Assembly (NCBI GenBank): GCA_030761205.1
Contig: JAULJL010000038.1
Coordinates: 2,666,001 to 2,730,000, forward strand
Direction: 5' to 3'
Source of the DNA: Fremontodendron californicum
Lineage: Eukaryota > Streptophyta > Magnoliopsida > Malvales > Malvaceae
DNA: 64,000 nt
The position numbers and the translations under genes are program-made. The notes below the pieces were generated by a model, which worked only from the letters and a program-made list of their open reading frames with translations, was not told the DNA's origin and did no database searches. Shown piece by piece: positions 1 to 12,490 of the stretch; within the stretch, counting starts at the first letter, position 1, and the number at the start of each line of letters is the position of its first letter.

Positions 1-29
1 AAAAAAAATGAAGAGTCGGAACAACATAG
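1..29 (+). mobile_element. CTATGTT-family TIR element, 3' end only
   Basis: The window opens with the right terminus (GAGTCGGAACAACATAG) of the repeat family described at 63544-63727. The rest lies upstream, presumably in an intron of the nucleoside hydrolase gene. Confidence 0.7.
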
Positions 30-198
30 CCCTTTTCTGCAAAATGCTAATGCAATTAGTCCATGTAGAAAGAAGTTTCTAAAGGATACTGATATCATGT
101 TTCCACTAGTTACCAACTTAGATAATGCATCTGTATCTGTTAACACTATGTTATGTAGCGTTAATGCCTCTTTACTGTTGTGTTGCTACCTTCTGCAG

Positions 199-3100
199 AG
201 CTATTTCATGTGGGATTCCTTCACATCCGGCGTCGCAGTCTCAATCATGCGTAATTCGCACAAGAATAATGGGGAGAATGAATTTGCAGAAATGGAATAC
301 ATGAATATAACTGTAGTTACTTCAAACAAGCCTTATGCAATATCTGATGGTTCCAATCCATTATTTGATGGCCTTAAAGTTCCAAAGTTTAAATTGATGA
401 AAGGTGGAGTGCATAGTGGCCATGTCCAGACAGGACTTCGAGATCCATTTTGCTTTGTAGAGAATGGAAAAGGGAAATGCAAGGTAAATTCTTTCTGTCA
501 GTCATTGAATAATGGAAAATTTCACCATGGATTGATCCAAACTCCTTTCTGTTTAATTCTTGTATCACATTCATGCCAAGTGGTAGATAGTTTTCTAGGT
601 GATAAGTGACCCTTTTAGTCCATACTTACCTTTACAAATATCTAATTGTTACTGAATATCTGGGAGATTTATTGCATTATAATCAAATAGGATGGTTACA
701 CAGAGGAGGTAACCGGTCCAGATGCAGTTCGTGTTCTTGTTGCGACAAAGGCAAAAGCTAATCAGGACGTTGGCAGCAAACTTGACCGAGAATTTTTCAT
801 AAGTTTTTTGGATGTAAGTTCTTAACATTTTTCCTTGAAAAGAGATTGCATTTTTGCTGTTTTACTATAACTTGTCTGATATTTATGGATGATATGTCAT
901 AGTTTACTGCTTCTTTGCTTCTTTTCTTTTCTTTTGCACTGATCTGTGTATTGCTGGAATGCAGGTTCTAAATAGTCCTGAACATACCGGGAGGTTCAAT
1001 CTTATGACAGAATTTCCTCATTACAGAGAAGTTCTTCACATACCAGATTTTAAAAACAAAAAGTTGGGGAAACCGGTTGTTTTCGATATGGATATGAGTG
1101 CTGGAGATTTTCTGGCTCTATTTTATCTCCTCAAAGTACCTGTGGAAGTGCTCAACCTCAAGGTAACTGGTTTCAGTTTGATCAGTTTCACTGACTATAT
1201 GCATCATATACACATTAAAAAGCTTAACTAAGATGTAAGCCTGGTTTACCATCTAAATGACACTAAAAATGCATGTATGAGCTCTCAAAAAAAATGGCTG
1301 CAAATGGCCTAATACGCTTGGCACGCGTTTTTCAGAACCGGTTTTGTTAAATGATTGTATTAAGGTTTAGTACATACTGCTTGCTACTCAAAAAAGTATG
1401 TAGCGCAAATCAGGTTTTCACCTGAATGAAAATGGAAAGGACTTGGTTTGCCAATTATATGATTAAGCAGCAGCCAGCAGGTTTGATGTCCATCATCTTT
1501 CTCCTTATCCAGGCAATATTAGTAAGTCCAACCGGTTGGGCTAATGCTGCAACAATAGATATCATCTATGATTTACTGCATATGATGGGTCGCGACGACA
1601 TTCCTGTTGGTCTAGGAGATGTATTTGCAATGAATCAATCTGACAAAGTTTTCCCTGCTGTTGGAGACTGCAAGTATGCTAAGGCTATCCCACATGGAAG
1701 TGGCGGATTTCTGGATTCGGATACTCTTTATGGGCTAGCTCGGAAGTTACCGCGAAGTCCTAGAAGGTATTTGTACTATATCCTTGTTCTCTCTAACTCT
1801 ATTTCCTACTCTGAAGAGCTTAGAACTGAAATATATTGACTTTCACTGCAGGTATACAGCAGAAAACTCAGTAAAGTTTGGAGCTCCTAGGGATACTGAT
1901 CACCCTGAACTAAGACAACCTCTGGCACTGGAAATTTGGAACTCAATATTGAAAACTTTGGATCCTGGATCCAAGATTACCGTATTGACAAATGGACCTT
2001 TGACTAGTTTGGCCAAGATTATAACTGAAACAAAAACAGCTTCACTAATCCAGGTACTTGGATTTTATCTTTTCCTTTTATTCTGCTATGTGAAACACCT
2101 GAAAGGAGACAACTCTAAATTAGGTAGTCAAGGTTTATGAGTATCACAAACTGAAAGTTAATCAAAGTTTTCCAGGAATCAACTCTTATGTCGATGGTTA
2201 TAGGCAGCTATGTTACTCGGACTTGGGTGTGAGTGTCGGATACAAGTATGTGTCCGACACGGGTATGTTTAATTTTTTTAAAGTTTTTTCATGTATTTAG
2301 AGGGTCTTTGGAAGGTCATATTGCTATACTCATGTCTGGATATGCACCGGACATGGATATTTAAAAAAAAAATGAAGAGTCGGAGTAACATAGATAGGAA
2401 TACTTTCAGAATAGTTATGCAGCTGAGTCTGAAGCTGATGACTTTGGTAAAACCTGCCTTACCACATGATATACAAGTATTTCATAAGATTTTTGTTTGA
2501 TGTAATGAGAATCAACTACTGGTTTTCAATCTAATTGCAGAATGTGTATATTGTTGGAGGACATATCAGCCGAAGTAGCCTTGATAAAGGAAATGTCTTC
2601 ACTATTCCTTCCAACAAGTATGCTGAATTCAATATGTTTCTTGATCCGTTTGCTGCGAAGACGGTCTTCGAATCAGGGCTAAACATCACACTCATTCCAC
2701 TCGGCACTCAGCGCAAAGTCAGTCTGTTTGCGGAGACAATAGAGAGGCTGCAGCTGACAAGGAAGACTCCTGAAGTTCAGTTTGTCAAGCGTCTGTTGTT
2801 CAGGCTATACAGTTTGCAGCAAACTCATCACAGATATCGCCATATGGTAAAAGTTTTCAAATCTGTTAATACACTGTCACAGATTAAAGACCTTAATTCT
2901 AACCTGCTTGATGATGACTAAAATTCTATGTTGCTATGACTCTTCATTTTTCTTGAAGTATCTTTGTCCGACACCCGTATCCGACACTTATTCGGACATG
3001 AATATGGGGATATGATCTCCCAAGGATCCTTCATACATGGAAAAGCTTAGAATAAATCAAACATACCCGTATCGGACACATACCCGAGTCCGAGTAACAT

Positions 3101-3502
3101 AGCTAAAATGAACTTTCTCCATTGGAGAACTCTCCAGTTTATCCTTGTTTTCTCTTCTTGCTTTTCTTCTGCTACAAGTAACAACTGAATCTAATTCGTT
3201 TGCAGGATACATTCTTGGGTGAGATCCTTGGTGCAATATTCTTGGCTGGAGATCATCCAAATCTGAAACCCACAATGCAAGAAATGCCCATCAAAGTCAT
3301 TGCTAAAGGTGTTGAATCCAGGGATGGGCAGATTTTAATCGATAAAAAGCAGGGAAAATCAGTAAAAATATTGAAAAATGTTCACCATATGACCTATTAT
3401 GATCTATTTGCCAATAGATTGGGTGATGAAAAGCAGTCTGCTGTATTAGGAAGCTATGATGAACAGAGAATAATGTGGAACAAACCAGCTAATCAAACTT
3501 AA
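199..3502 (+). CDS. NSH3: NSH3-like nucleoside hydrolase, 3' exons only (5' part outside window)
   Basis: Plant inosine-uridine-type nucleoside hydrolase of the large two-domain class (Arabidopsis NSH3 type, extracellular purine nucleoside breakdown). Coding exons: 199-483, 691-813, 965-1162, 1513-1766, 1852-2053, 2541-2846, 3206-3502. They join in one frame for 554 residues and a TAA stop. The exon at 965 carries KPVVFDMDMSAGDF, a degenerate form of the family's N-terminal DTDxDxDD calcium/ribose-binding loop, as expected for the second domain. Later exons give VSPTGWANAATID, HGSGG, LTNGPLT and VYIVGGHISRS, which are family blocks. The preceding domain and any signal peptide lie upstream of base 1; bases 30-198 are intron. 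Introns at 2054-2540 and 2847-3205 each hold a TIR element, in opposite orientations around the exon at 2541. I see no broken frame. Family identity is firm; the paralogue number (NSH3 versus NSH4/5) is inference. Confidence 0.9.
2208..2393 (+). mobile_element. CTATGTT-family TIR element, intronic
   Basis: Complete copy in plus orientation. It begins CTATGTTACTCGGACTTGGG and ends GAGTCGGAGTAACATAG, inside the intron 2054-2540 of the nucleoside hydrolase gene. It contains the family's internal TCGGATACAAGTATG and CCGGACATGG blocks. Confidence 0.85.
2926..3102 (-). mobile_element. CTATGTT-family TIR element, intronic, inverted
   Basis: Complete copy in the opposite orientation, inside intron 2847-3205. 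It starts CTATGTTGCTATGACTCTTC and ends GTCCGAGTAACATAG. With the copy at 2208 it forms an inverted pair flanking the exon 2541-2846. Confidence 0.85.
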
Positions 3503-3690
3503 GAGTTCCGATTAAGAATCGGATTTCAATTCCCAAAAAACAGAAATCAATTTTTGTTTCATGATAGTGCTGTAGCTTTATCTGTATATTGCTCATATTC
3601 TTCATAGTAGAATCTCCCAAGGGACCATATGCTTCAAATAGAGTTAAGATTAATGAAGACGCCATAGGAAAACAGGAAGACTCATACAAG

Positions 3691-3862
3691 TTATGTTACT
3701 CGAATTCCGGGTGTGAGTGGCGGACACGGGTTCTAAGATTTTCATGTCTTTGAAGGATCCTTTGAGGATCATATCTCCATATATACCCATGTCCGGATAT
3801 GCGTCGGACTCGAGTGTCAGACACATATACTTTAAGAAAAATAAAGAGTCGGAATAACATAG
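3691..3862 (+). mobile_element. CTATGTT-family TIR element downstream of NSH3
   Basis: Copy about 190 bp past the nucleoside hydrolase stop codon, within or just beyond its 3' UTR. The left end has decayed to TTATGTTACTCGAATTCC; the right end GAGTCGGAATAACATAG is intact. Confidence 0.8.
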
Positions 3863-5049
3863 CATACAAGTGATCAAATTGTCTGCAAGAATTTGTAGTT
3901 TTTATTCCAATCAAATTTCATCATATCAAGTTAAGAAAGTATAGAAGTTTCTAAATTTTAAATTTTCAGCTATGCAATTGGTTTTGTCATCAACTCAACA
4001 TTGCAAGTTTGCAACTAATGGTTAGACTAATTGATAACAATATTATTCTTTCGAAAAAGTAAGTTTCGAGTTCGAATCTTCTACCCAATTCTTTCCAAAA
4101 ACCATATCAAACATCAAATATATTCTTCTTTGAAACATAATGCAAATTATGAATCAAAGTTCTGCTTTTGTGTGAGTTATTTCCAAGTCTAATATAGTCA
4201 TCATTCGTTGTGCAATCTTTAAAACATTGACCAATAGATGTTGTAATTAGTTCACCACTATAAGTTTACCGTCAAAGATGCTTCTTTCTGGGACCAGATC
4301 AATTGAGTTGATGACTCCAAAAAAATATATATATCCATAAACCAGATGGGGTCAAATAAAAAGCTTGACCCGATTCCAAAATTCATTTAGTATTTAAAAT
4401 ATTAAAATATATTTTTATAATTAAATTGAAATAAAATACTTTTTATTATTTAAACAATATTTCAAGTTGAGTAGCCAATTTTAATTATCAAAAATCTATC
4501 TCAAATCCAATTTAATTCAAATCCAATTTATTAAATTAAATAAATAATTTAACTCGTGAATAAGTTTATTTTTTTATTAGTGATGAATCATTATTAGTAA
4601 TATTTAAGAAAGAAAAAAAAAGTACCAAACGTTTGATGATGTGATTGCCCTTTTCCTTTGAAGTTTTTTTTTTTTTTTTTTTTTTTCTTTCTTGTTTCCT
4701 ATATATATTTTTTTATCCTATATATATTTTTTTAACAAAAGTAGTGGAAAAACAAAAGTACGATTTTTCAAATATATAAAAAAAAAATTTAAAAAATTAA
4801 ACATATATGTGTCGGACATATATCCGTATTCGATACTCATCTTAAATCCGAATAACATATATTTATATCATTGAAAAGCATGGATGCCAACCAAAAATGT
4901 TGATTTATCCTAGACTAATAACAGTAATAACAAGCAAGCGATTCTTGGAATCAAGTGTGGGATGTGGCAAGAAACGACATGCTTTGCTGATGGCTGATGG
5001 GATTTGTTTCCAACAATGGCAACTTCATTAGAAAGGGCTCCAAGGCAGG
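3863..5049. other. AT-rich intergenic stretch
   Basis: No gene is visible here. It holds long A/T runs, including a poly-T tract at about 4666-4687, and at 4800-4860 a decayed half copy of the CTATGTT family (GTGTCGGACATATATCC ... CCGAATAACATA). Confidence 0.6.
4800..4860 (-). mobile_element. CTATGTT-family TIR element, decayed half
   Basis: Only the half ending ...CGATACTCATCTTAAATCC GAATAACATA is recognisable. It is the oldest-looking member in the window. Confidence 0.5.
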
Positions 5050-5057
5050 AAGATTAG

Positions 5058-5500
5058 TTAGGAATAACAGCGAATCGGATATTTATAATTTTTATATTAT
5101 TTGAATCTGAATTTACAAAATTGTTTTAAAATTCGAATCCGCAAATTATCCGCATAATATTATCCTAATCCAAATTAAATAATATTATCCGTCGGATATC
5201 CGAATCTGCTAAAAATCCGAATTCAATAAATCAATTTTTTTTTTTTGAATAAAAATATAAAATCAAACAAAATTTATATGTTTTACAAATAAGCGAATTT
5301 GGATATTCGAATCTGCATAAGTAATGCGGATTCGGATAATAGATATATGAGGTTTCATATCCGCATCCGCTCCGAATCTGTTAGGGATAGTAATTATAAT
5401 ATCCAAATCCGATTTTTATTTGAATCTGCAAATCCGAATTCGAAAAAAACGGAATGGATATCCACGGATATCCGAATCCGCATTTTAAATTACCATCCCT
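5058..5500. mobile_element. Non-autonomous TIR element of about 443 bp, 8-bp target duplication
   Basis: The sequence starts TTAGGAATAACAGCGAATC and ends ATTACCATCCCTA. The interior is full of GGATATCCGAATCCG-like motifs on both strands. The 8-mer AAGATTAG lies on both sides (5050-5057 and 5501-5508), as expected for hAT-like elements. No coding capacity. Confidence 0.65.
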
Positions 5501-5734
5501 AAGATTAGCTCCCTGCTGTCTTGCATAAACACCTGATTAAGGAGTAAATTGCGGAAACTAAGACAATGATTATGGCCAATGCTCTACTTTGGTGATTATA
5601 TGCCAGAAATTCAGTATTTGGCTGCATTGACAGTCTCATATAATCATCCCGACATGAGAGTAGCGTGTGCACGTGTGCTAGCTATTAACAAATGAAGGAT
5701 CTAATCTAACTCCTCTTTGATCAATTAGCAAGCA

Positions 5735-6123
5735 CTGGATCGAATATCGATAATTTTTTAAATATATAAATTCAAATTCACTTAATTTATTATCCGTTTA
5801 CTATCAGGATTCGTATCCAATTTAAAAAGTAATATTCGTCGAATATCCGAATCCGTTAAATATCCAAATTTATTAAATCATTTTTGAAAAAAATAAAAAT
5901 ATAAAATTAAATATGTAAATGATATCGGATTTAGATATCTGTATAAATAAAACAAATTCAGATAACGGATTCGGATATCCGAACCAAAATCAAAACGGAT
6001 TCGAATAACGGATATCTAAGAGTTTATATCCAAATTCGTTGTGGATAATAAATCTAATATCCGAATCCATAATATCTGAATCCCTAAAAACTGATCAAAT
6101 AAGTGAATCTATTATCATCCCTA
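5735..6123. mobile_element. Second TIR element of the GGATATCCGAATCCG type, about 389 bp
   Basis: The interior motifs match the element at 5058, and it ends ATTATCATCCCTA. Flanks AGCAAGCA (5727-5734) and ATCAAGCA (6124-6131) look like an 8-bp target duplication with one mismatch. Its left terminus is more decayed than that of its neighbour. Confidence 0.55.
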
Positions 6124-6423
6124 ATCAAGCAGCATTTTATAACAGTGTTTCATTCATTAAAGACTTGATGCATGGTTTGCTAACAATATATAAGTCACAT
6201 TGATGGAAGAAAAAGTTGTACTGAAAGACAAATATCAACAAAACACTTCTTTTTAAGGTTAGGGAGTTGAAACTAGCAGGAAATCTCTTCTTTCATGAAA
6301 AGTCATACAAACACTAGAGAATCTTATATAGCAAGTGACAGAATTGAAATGGATTATAAAAACAATATGTGCTAATGTAAAAACCACCCCAAAATTCTTG
6401 CTTTCTTTTCATGTTGATGGTCT

Positions 6424-8123
6424 TCAAAAACTCATTTCCATCATAGGAATTGACCCACCAGCTGCCACAATCTGTTGCTGTAGCTGCAGTAAGCAATAAT
6501 GTCTCAAAAAGGCGTAAAAAACTATGTTACTAGGACTCGGGTGTGAGTGTCGGATACAGGTATGTTCAATTTAATCTAAGTTTTTTCATGTATTTGGAGG
6601 GTCCTTGGAAAGTCATATTTCCATACTCATGTCGGAATATGTATCGGACACTTATACTTCAAGAAAATGAAGAGTCGAAACAACATACGTAAAAAAACCC
6701 AAGAAAAAAAAAAAGAACAGAAAACATAAGAAGGACCACTTTCTTAACTGAAATCAATCATGAATGAATCAATAAGCAAAAACTTGGATACTAACCCTGA
6801 ACAAAGTTTCAAGCTTGTTCTTCACAAGGTAATACTCTTGTTTCACTTGTTGAAGACATTTCAGGCACCTGAAATTTTTTCAAGGTTCATAAATTTTGAG
6901 TAAAGAAGAACAGAAAATGAGAGAAGATAAAAGCAACTCACGCTTCAATGTTCTGCTCCTCACAGAAGTTGCGGAAAGCAATGCAAGCATTTTTAACTCT
7001 CTGTGCACCAATGCTGTTAAAACACACACACAAGAAGAACCATTGACTTTCATCAGATAAAAATGAGCAAAAACAGGAAGAACTTTTCTAAAATTCTTGT
7101 TTTAACTTTATTTTCTCTATCACTTGAACGGTCAGATCTAACAAGTTTAAGACCTTTTCATCTGAATTAGCCCACTTTTTGCAGTGAAACCTATGTTATT
7201 CGGATTGAGTGTGAGTATCATACACGGATATGTTTGATTTATTCTAAGTTTTTTTCATGTATTTGGAGGGTCGAGATCACATCTCATGTCCGAATATGTA
7301 TCGAACATGAATACTTCAAGAAAAATGACGGGTCGGAACACACATAGAGAGTGAAACTATGGGGTTCAACTACTGTTGAAAAAAAACAAAAATTCTAAGA
7401 GAAAGGGAACAGAAAAGGCTTCACAAGAAAGATAAGAAATGTAAAACAGTAAATGAAGGCTTAGGTTGTCAAGGTTTGACATTGAAATTAAAAGAAAAGG
7501 AAATTTAGAAGTACCTGGAGCTGCTACCTTTCAATTGATGAACATGGGCATCAACTTTTTTGAAGTCTACATTTGGCTGATGATCTCTGTTTAAAAAAAG
7601 TTGAAGGAAAAAAACAAGAGAAATCAAAGATTTATCTTAGAAAGGAAAACTCAAAGCTGTAATAAAAACCAGCTATGGCAAGAATTAAGTTGATGAGTCA
7701 GAGTGAGCTTCTTACAAAGCCATGGTGAGATCATTGAGAAGTTTCTCAGAATCATCAAAGAAGAGAGACACAACTTCAAAAACAAAATCTGGGTTGCTCT
7801 CATCTTGAAGTTGCTGAAGCTGTAAAAACTGACCATCCAAGAAACCCTTCTCTCACCAACAACAACAAAAAACAACCAGAAAACTATCAGAACAAGACCA
7901 AGCAAAGGGAAAAAAAAACAAGACAAAGCAAACAAATCAAACATACCAAAACAAGAAGAACAAAACAAAGAAACAAAATAAAAAACCCAAAAATCTGAGA
8001 TTTTTGTTAACAAATTTGTACATTTCAAGTTCTTTTTCTTTTCGTTTTCGTTTTCGGGATTACCTCCATAAACAAGGACTTTGTGTAGTCCACCAACCTT
8101 CTCTGAATCTGACCCACCTCCAT
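6424..8123 (-). CDS. AHP1: Histidine-containing phosphotransfer protein (AHP1-like)
   Basis: Small cytokinin-signalling phosphorelay protein that shuttles phosphate from membrane histidine kinases to nuclear response regulators. Six exons on the minus strand: 8064-8123, 7716-7849, 7515-7586, 6942-7013, 6796-6868, 6424-6483. They join without frame breaks into 156 residues, close to the usual length of about 150. The HPt signature HQLKGSSSSIGA crosses the exon 3/4 junction, and the phospho-accepting His is about residue 81. QESNPDF-like (LQDESNPDF) and VKQEYYLVKNKLETLF blocks match Arabidopsis AHP1. The start was chosen at 8123 because MEVGQIQRRLVDYTKSLF is the expected N-terminus. The 5' leader contains a CT/GA microsatellite at about 8147-8163. 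Introns 3 and 5 contain TIR elements. It ends GGSIPMMEMSF. The conserved His means a true AHP, not a pseudo-HPt. Confidence 0.92.
6522..6687 (+). mobile_element. CTATGTT-family TIR element in AHP1 intron 5
   Basis: Begins CTATGTTACTAGGACTCGGG and ends GAGTCGAAACAACATA, in the intron 6484-6795, only about 40 bp from the acceptor of the last exon. Confidence 0.8.
7191..7347 (+). mobile_element. CTATGTT-family TIR element in AHP1 intron 3
   Basis: Begins CTATGTTATTCGGATTGAG and ends GGGTCGGAACACACATAG, inside intron 7014-7514. Shorter than most copies through internal deletions. Confidence 0.8.
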
Positions 8124-8673
8124 TCTCTTTGCCTTTGTTTTGTCCTTTCTCTCTCTCTCTCTGCAAACAAGCACAAAAACCAACTTGAATTCCCACTAAT
8201 AAAAGCTACTATATGACCCAACAAAGCTGAAAGCTTGTGGCTTAAATTTTATATCTTTGGGGGTTAGAATGGAATGGAATGGAATGAAATGGAAAGGAAT
8301 GGAATTATAGCACAATCAAAGAAACAAACAAAAGAGTATTAAATGCTTTTACAATACAAACCTTTAAAAGGGATTTGATGAATTTAATTTGTTAGGAACA
8401 AAATTCCAAAATATTTTCCCTTTGCTTTTTTTAGTTATTTGTCTAGTCCTAGTGTTGCTCTTGCTAGTTGCTACTTGCTGCTACTACTAGTCTTATATCA
8501 TTAACACTATAACAAGTCTATCTTCTTTTTCTCTGAATTTGTGCTTTCAATGCTTCTGTTTTCAGTGTTTTCTTACAGAATCATAGCCCCCTCCCTTCCT
8601 ACATTTGCTTTCTCCTTTTTCCATTATTTATAAGCATTTTAAAAGGAACCCAAACCTCTCTCCTTTGCCTTTT

Positions 8674-8953
8674 AGACCTGTCCACCGACGGATAGTCCGT
8701 TCGGTTCATATTAGATGAAATTTAATTAAAATATTTTATAATTCAGTTTTATCGAAATTATTATTTATAAAATAAAAATATTTTTTATTTATATTTAATT
8801 ATAAATATATATATATAAATATTAATATAAAAATAATATTTTAATATTTTTGAATAATAAAATAAATTTATACGGATCGATTCGAATCTTATCTGAATGA
8901 ATTTAGATAAAAAAATAAAAATTTTAAATCGTGATCCGATCAAGAACAGATCT
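8674..8953. mobile_element. AGACCTG...CAGATCT TIR element
   Basis: Starts AGACCTGTCCACCG and ends GAACAGATCT, with an AT-rich interior and GATCCGATC near the right end. The same termini recur at 10838-10961 and 35341-35573, defining a small family here. Confidence 0.5.
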
Positions 8954-9301
8954 TTGCTTTTTTTTTTTTCTTTTTTTTCTCTCTCTATACAAATCTTTTC
9001 ATATCTCTTTTGTTTTTCATATTGGCATAAATTATTGGTCTAGATTGAAAGTTAACACATGTGTCGACGTATAAATGACTTCAAGTTTAAAATCTTTTCT
9101 AAGTTTTGATAAAAAAAATATATAATTCAAGCTTGTTAAGAAATTTACTTTTGAGTTGACCATCTGTTTTATGGAAATTAATGCATGCTTTTGACCATCA
9201 TTTGCTTATTTTGGTGGGAAACGTTAGAAAGTAGAAACTCATAATACTAATTAAATTCTTCACAGTTATCAATAAAATTCACCTTAATGGCAATATAAAG
9301 A

Positions 9302-9476
9302 AGGGTTTTGTTAGAGATTTTTTTAAGGTTAGTTAATATATTATTTATAGTAATAATATTATATTAAATGTAAAAGTTGATAATTTTATTTATTATTTTT
9401 AATATATTGATTGAAGATATTATTATATTTAGTAATTTTAAAGAGTGCCCTTAAGACACTCGTTAATAAAATCCTA
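9302..9476. mobile_element. TIR element, GGGTTTTGYTAAC family, copy A
   Basis: Left end GGGTTTTGTTAGAGA; right end GTGCCCTTAAGACACTCGTTAATAAAATCC. Ends and the TTAAGGTTAGTTAATATA block match copy B at 11148-11333. Confidence 0.55.
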
Positions 9477-10213
9477 TAAAGAATTGCTCTAAGATAGAGA
9501 ATTTGAGTGTTTCTAAAGATTTAAGTCATAAATATGGTTATTTATAAATATTAATTAAAAATTATTTTATTATTATTTTTAAAAAAAAGTATATTTAATA
9601 TATTATTTTTATTGAATTTAAAAAATGTATATTAATTATATTTTTATTTTTATAAATTTAACCTTAATCAGTACATTAGACATTAATTAATTTTTTTTCA
9701 AAATATAAATAGATCACAAAAAAACCAATTCTGCTTTGCTTGAAAAACAATAAATCTTTCATTAATTAAGAAAAACGATTACTATTATATCTTTTAATGC
9801 AATTCAAGATGAAAATATTGACTGTAACCATTTCTTATAAAAAAATTATTATTTTATATATTAACAATAGGGTGTTTATGAAGGTTAAAAACTTTCTAGC
9901 TCTCCATTAATCGGGTCGGACCAATCTATTAAAGTTCGTTTAAACTCATTACCATTTAAAATATTATTAAATTAAAAATTATTTTTATATTAATATTTTA
10001 AATATATTTTAAAAATTAAATTAAAATAAAAAATTGTTAGACTATTCATATTGTTCAGTTTATAAATAGATCTGCTTTTTAGCAATGCATAGAGTTTTTC
10101 TTTTCTTTTTTGTTTATATGCATATCTTTTGATGAATAAAAAGATAATGATGAATATATTGTAGAAGCTCCAATAAGTGTGTAAATTGTTCCTTAACTAA
10201 CTTGATTGCAACA

Positions 10214-10597
10214 ATATTGAAAAAATCGGATTGGATCGGATGTCAAATTGATATGATTTTCAAGTTATCGATTTAATCGGTTGAATCGAATTATTTAATT
10301 TAAAAATAAATTAAATATCAAATATATAATTTTAATATTAAATAAGTATAAAATATAGTTATTAGTTAATAAAATAATGTGTTTGGCTTAATAGTATAGT
10401 TTTTGCTATATGATTAAGAGATTAAAAGTTCAAATCTCATAATTTATAAATAACTTTTTAATAAAAAATAATAAAATTAACAAAAAATCGGTTGAATCAA
10501 TTTTTTTACCAATTCACTATAAGTCCAATTTTTTATATGCATCGGATTAAGCAAACTGTCAATTTTTTATTTAACCGATCCGATTTTTTCAACACCA
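10214..10597. mobile_element. TIR element of 384 bp with 9-bp target duplication
   Basis: The terminal inverted repeats contain TTGAAAAAATCGGAT. The 9-mer ATTGCAACA flanks both sides (10205-10213 and 10598-10606). A 9-bp duplication is typical of Mutator-like elements. No coding capacity. Confidence 0.65.
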
Positions 10598-10837
10598 ATT
10601 GCAACATCATTATTGAATAAAAAATAAAAAATGAAATGGTCCTGATGAGGATTAAGCAAGTGAAAGTTTGCATTCATTGTATGTTTTTAATTGGAATGAA
10701 AAATAATCCCACATTTTCTTTGAGTTCAAAATTGCAATCAAAGAAATTGATTTCCGATCAATTAGTCAATGCCATGTGGCCGAAATCATCTATACGGGTC
10801 ACATGGCAAAAGGCTATTGGCAATAGCACTTGATTCT

Positions 10838-10961
10838 AAACCTGCTCATGGCCGGATCGCTGTCCGATTTTTTTTTTTATATTCTTTGTTCAGATCCGGT
10901 TCTGAACCGGGCCGGATCAGCCTATTAGACCCGAATTTACTATAAAAGCATGAGCAGATCT
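10838..10961. mobile_element. Short AGACCTGCTCATGG-type TIR element
   Basis: AACCTGCTCATGGCCGG on the left and GCATGAGCAGATCT on the right are inverted copies; the interior has CCGGTTCTGAACCGGGCCGG. Same family as 8674-8953. Confidence 0.6.
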
Positions 10962-11147
10962 ACTTGATTCATGCCTGATCATTAAGCATTGATCTCTATA
11001 AATTTTTACACTAATTTCAATCTTTTTCCTTCCCATTCCTTTTTAAATAATGTAATTATTTTTAAACATTGAAAGAATCTTGTTAGGGCACAAGAAGACT
11101 TACATACAGCTAATCTTAATTCTAATTTAGTTGGCTTTTTTTTTTTT

Positions 11148-11333
11148 GGATTTTGCTAACAAGTGCCCTAAGGGCATTCTTTAAGATTACTATATATAGT
11201 AATATCTTCATTCAATGCATTGAAAATGATGAATAAAGTTGTCAGCTTTTGTATTTAATACAATACTTTTACTATAAATAGTATATTAACTAACCTTAAA
11301 GAGTGTCATAAGGGCACTCGTTAGCAAAACCCT
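11148..11333. mobile_element. TIR element, GGRTTTTGCTAAC family, copy B
   Basis: GGATTTTGCTAACAAGTGCCC on the left is inverted on the right as GGGCACTCGTTAGCAAAACC. About 186 bp, AT-rich interior. Confidence 0.7.
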
Positions 11334-12094
11334 TTTTTTTTTTTAATGAATAAAGAAGAGACAGCTGGATCAAAGATAAGGGTTTTTTAAGGTGAAAGAT
11401 CCCTTCTACTCTTTTGGATTTTTTTTATAGACAACCATAAATGTGGAGAGAGAATCCTTATCTTTTGATAATATTTTATTGCTTTGAAAAACATTTAAAT
11501 TGTGTTTGAAAATATAAATTTCAAAAGATATATTTAAATTTTAAAAGATAATATAAATTGTGTAATAAAAATATATAAATATAACATTGATGATTATTTT
11601 TTAAATTCATAAATTTGTTGGATGTTTATTTAATGGTAAACTTGAAATACCTATAATTATTTATGAATTTGAAATTCATGTTTTTATACTTTTTAAATAT
11701 ATAATCATATTGAATCTTAATTAATTTATACATAATTTATATAACAAATGAAATTTAAATCTAAATTTTTAAATTTATGTTTTCAAACATAAAAGATTTG
11801 GAGATGTCTTTTGTATTATTCAATCTCTTTTCATTATTGGTTCATATAATGGAAGATTACATTCAATATGCTTATGATGAATATTCCATTACTTGCTCTT
11901 GGGCCCTCTGTTGATGTTGTTTATTGTTGTTGGAGGACTTAGAAAATATTCAATTCCCAAATGTTTTTCTTTATTTTTTTTGGATGTAAATTAAATATTT
12001 AATTTTTGCACGAACAATTTGAGAATAAAAACATCCATGACCGTATTACCCAAAAAAAATTGTTCTAATCTCTTAATTTTTGGTTCATGGTTGA

Positions 12095-12490
12095 AATTTG
12101 AAAAATATTCTTCGTATTTTTTTATGTTTGTTTCATGAAAATAACTTGATCAATGAAAAATAAATTTTGAGTTAACGAAAAATTATTATTAATTTTTTTA
12201 AATATATCTTACGTTTTTGAAGAGAGTATAAGACATTTTTCAAAAATTGAAGCAAAACAAAAAGGACCCACCCCCTAAGCATAGGGATTGATATTTTCTT
12301 AAAGCAAAACAAAAAATAATGATTTTTTAAGTATAATCTTTTTTTTATATCAATGCATATTTTTCGAAAAATAATGTAAACAACGTAAAATATACAGAAT
12401 CATTAAAACAATAAAAAAAATCAACTTTTTCAAAATAATAAATTTATTTTTCAAAAATTATTTTTCGAAAACATTTTTTGTAAAATAAAT
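12095..12490. repeat. Degenerate GTTTGTTTCATGAAAA repeat
   Basis: GTTTGTTTCATGAAAATAAC, GTATAAGACATTTTTC and TTTTTCGAAAACATTTTTTG resemble the outer element at 19525-21800 but are decayed. Termini are not clearly defined. Confidence 0.4.

Noticed and set aside
97..609. Open frame beginning at 97 as a gene start
   Set aside because: Only 199-483 matches the nucleoside hydrolase; the rest is intron on both sides.
7651..8196. 181-residue minus-strand open frame over the AHP1 5' region
   Set aside because: It reads through AHP1 intron 1 and overlaps exons 1 and 2 in another frame. The true frame gives the conserved AHP sequence.
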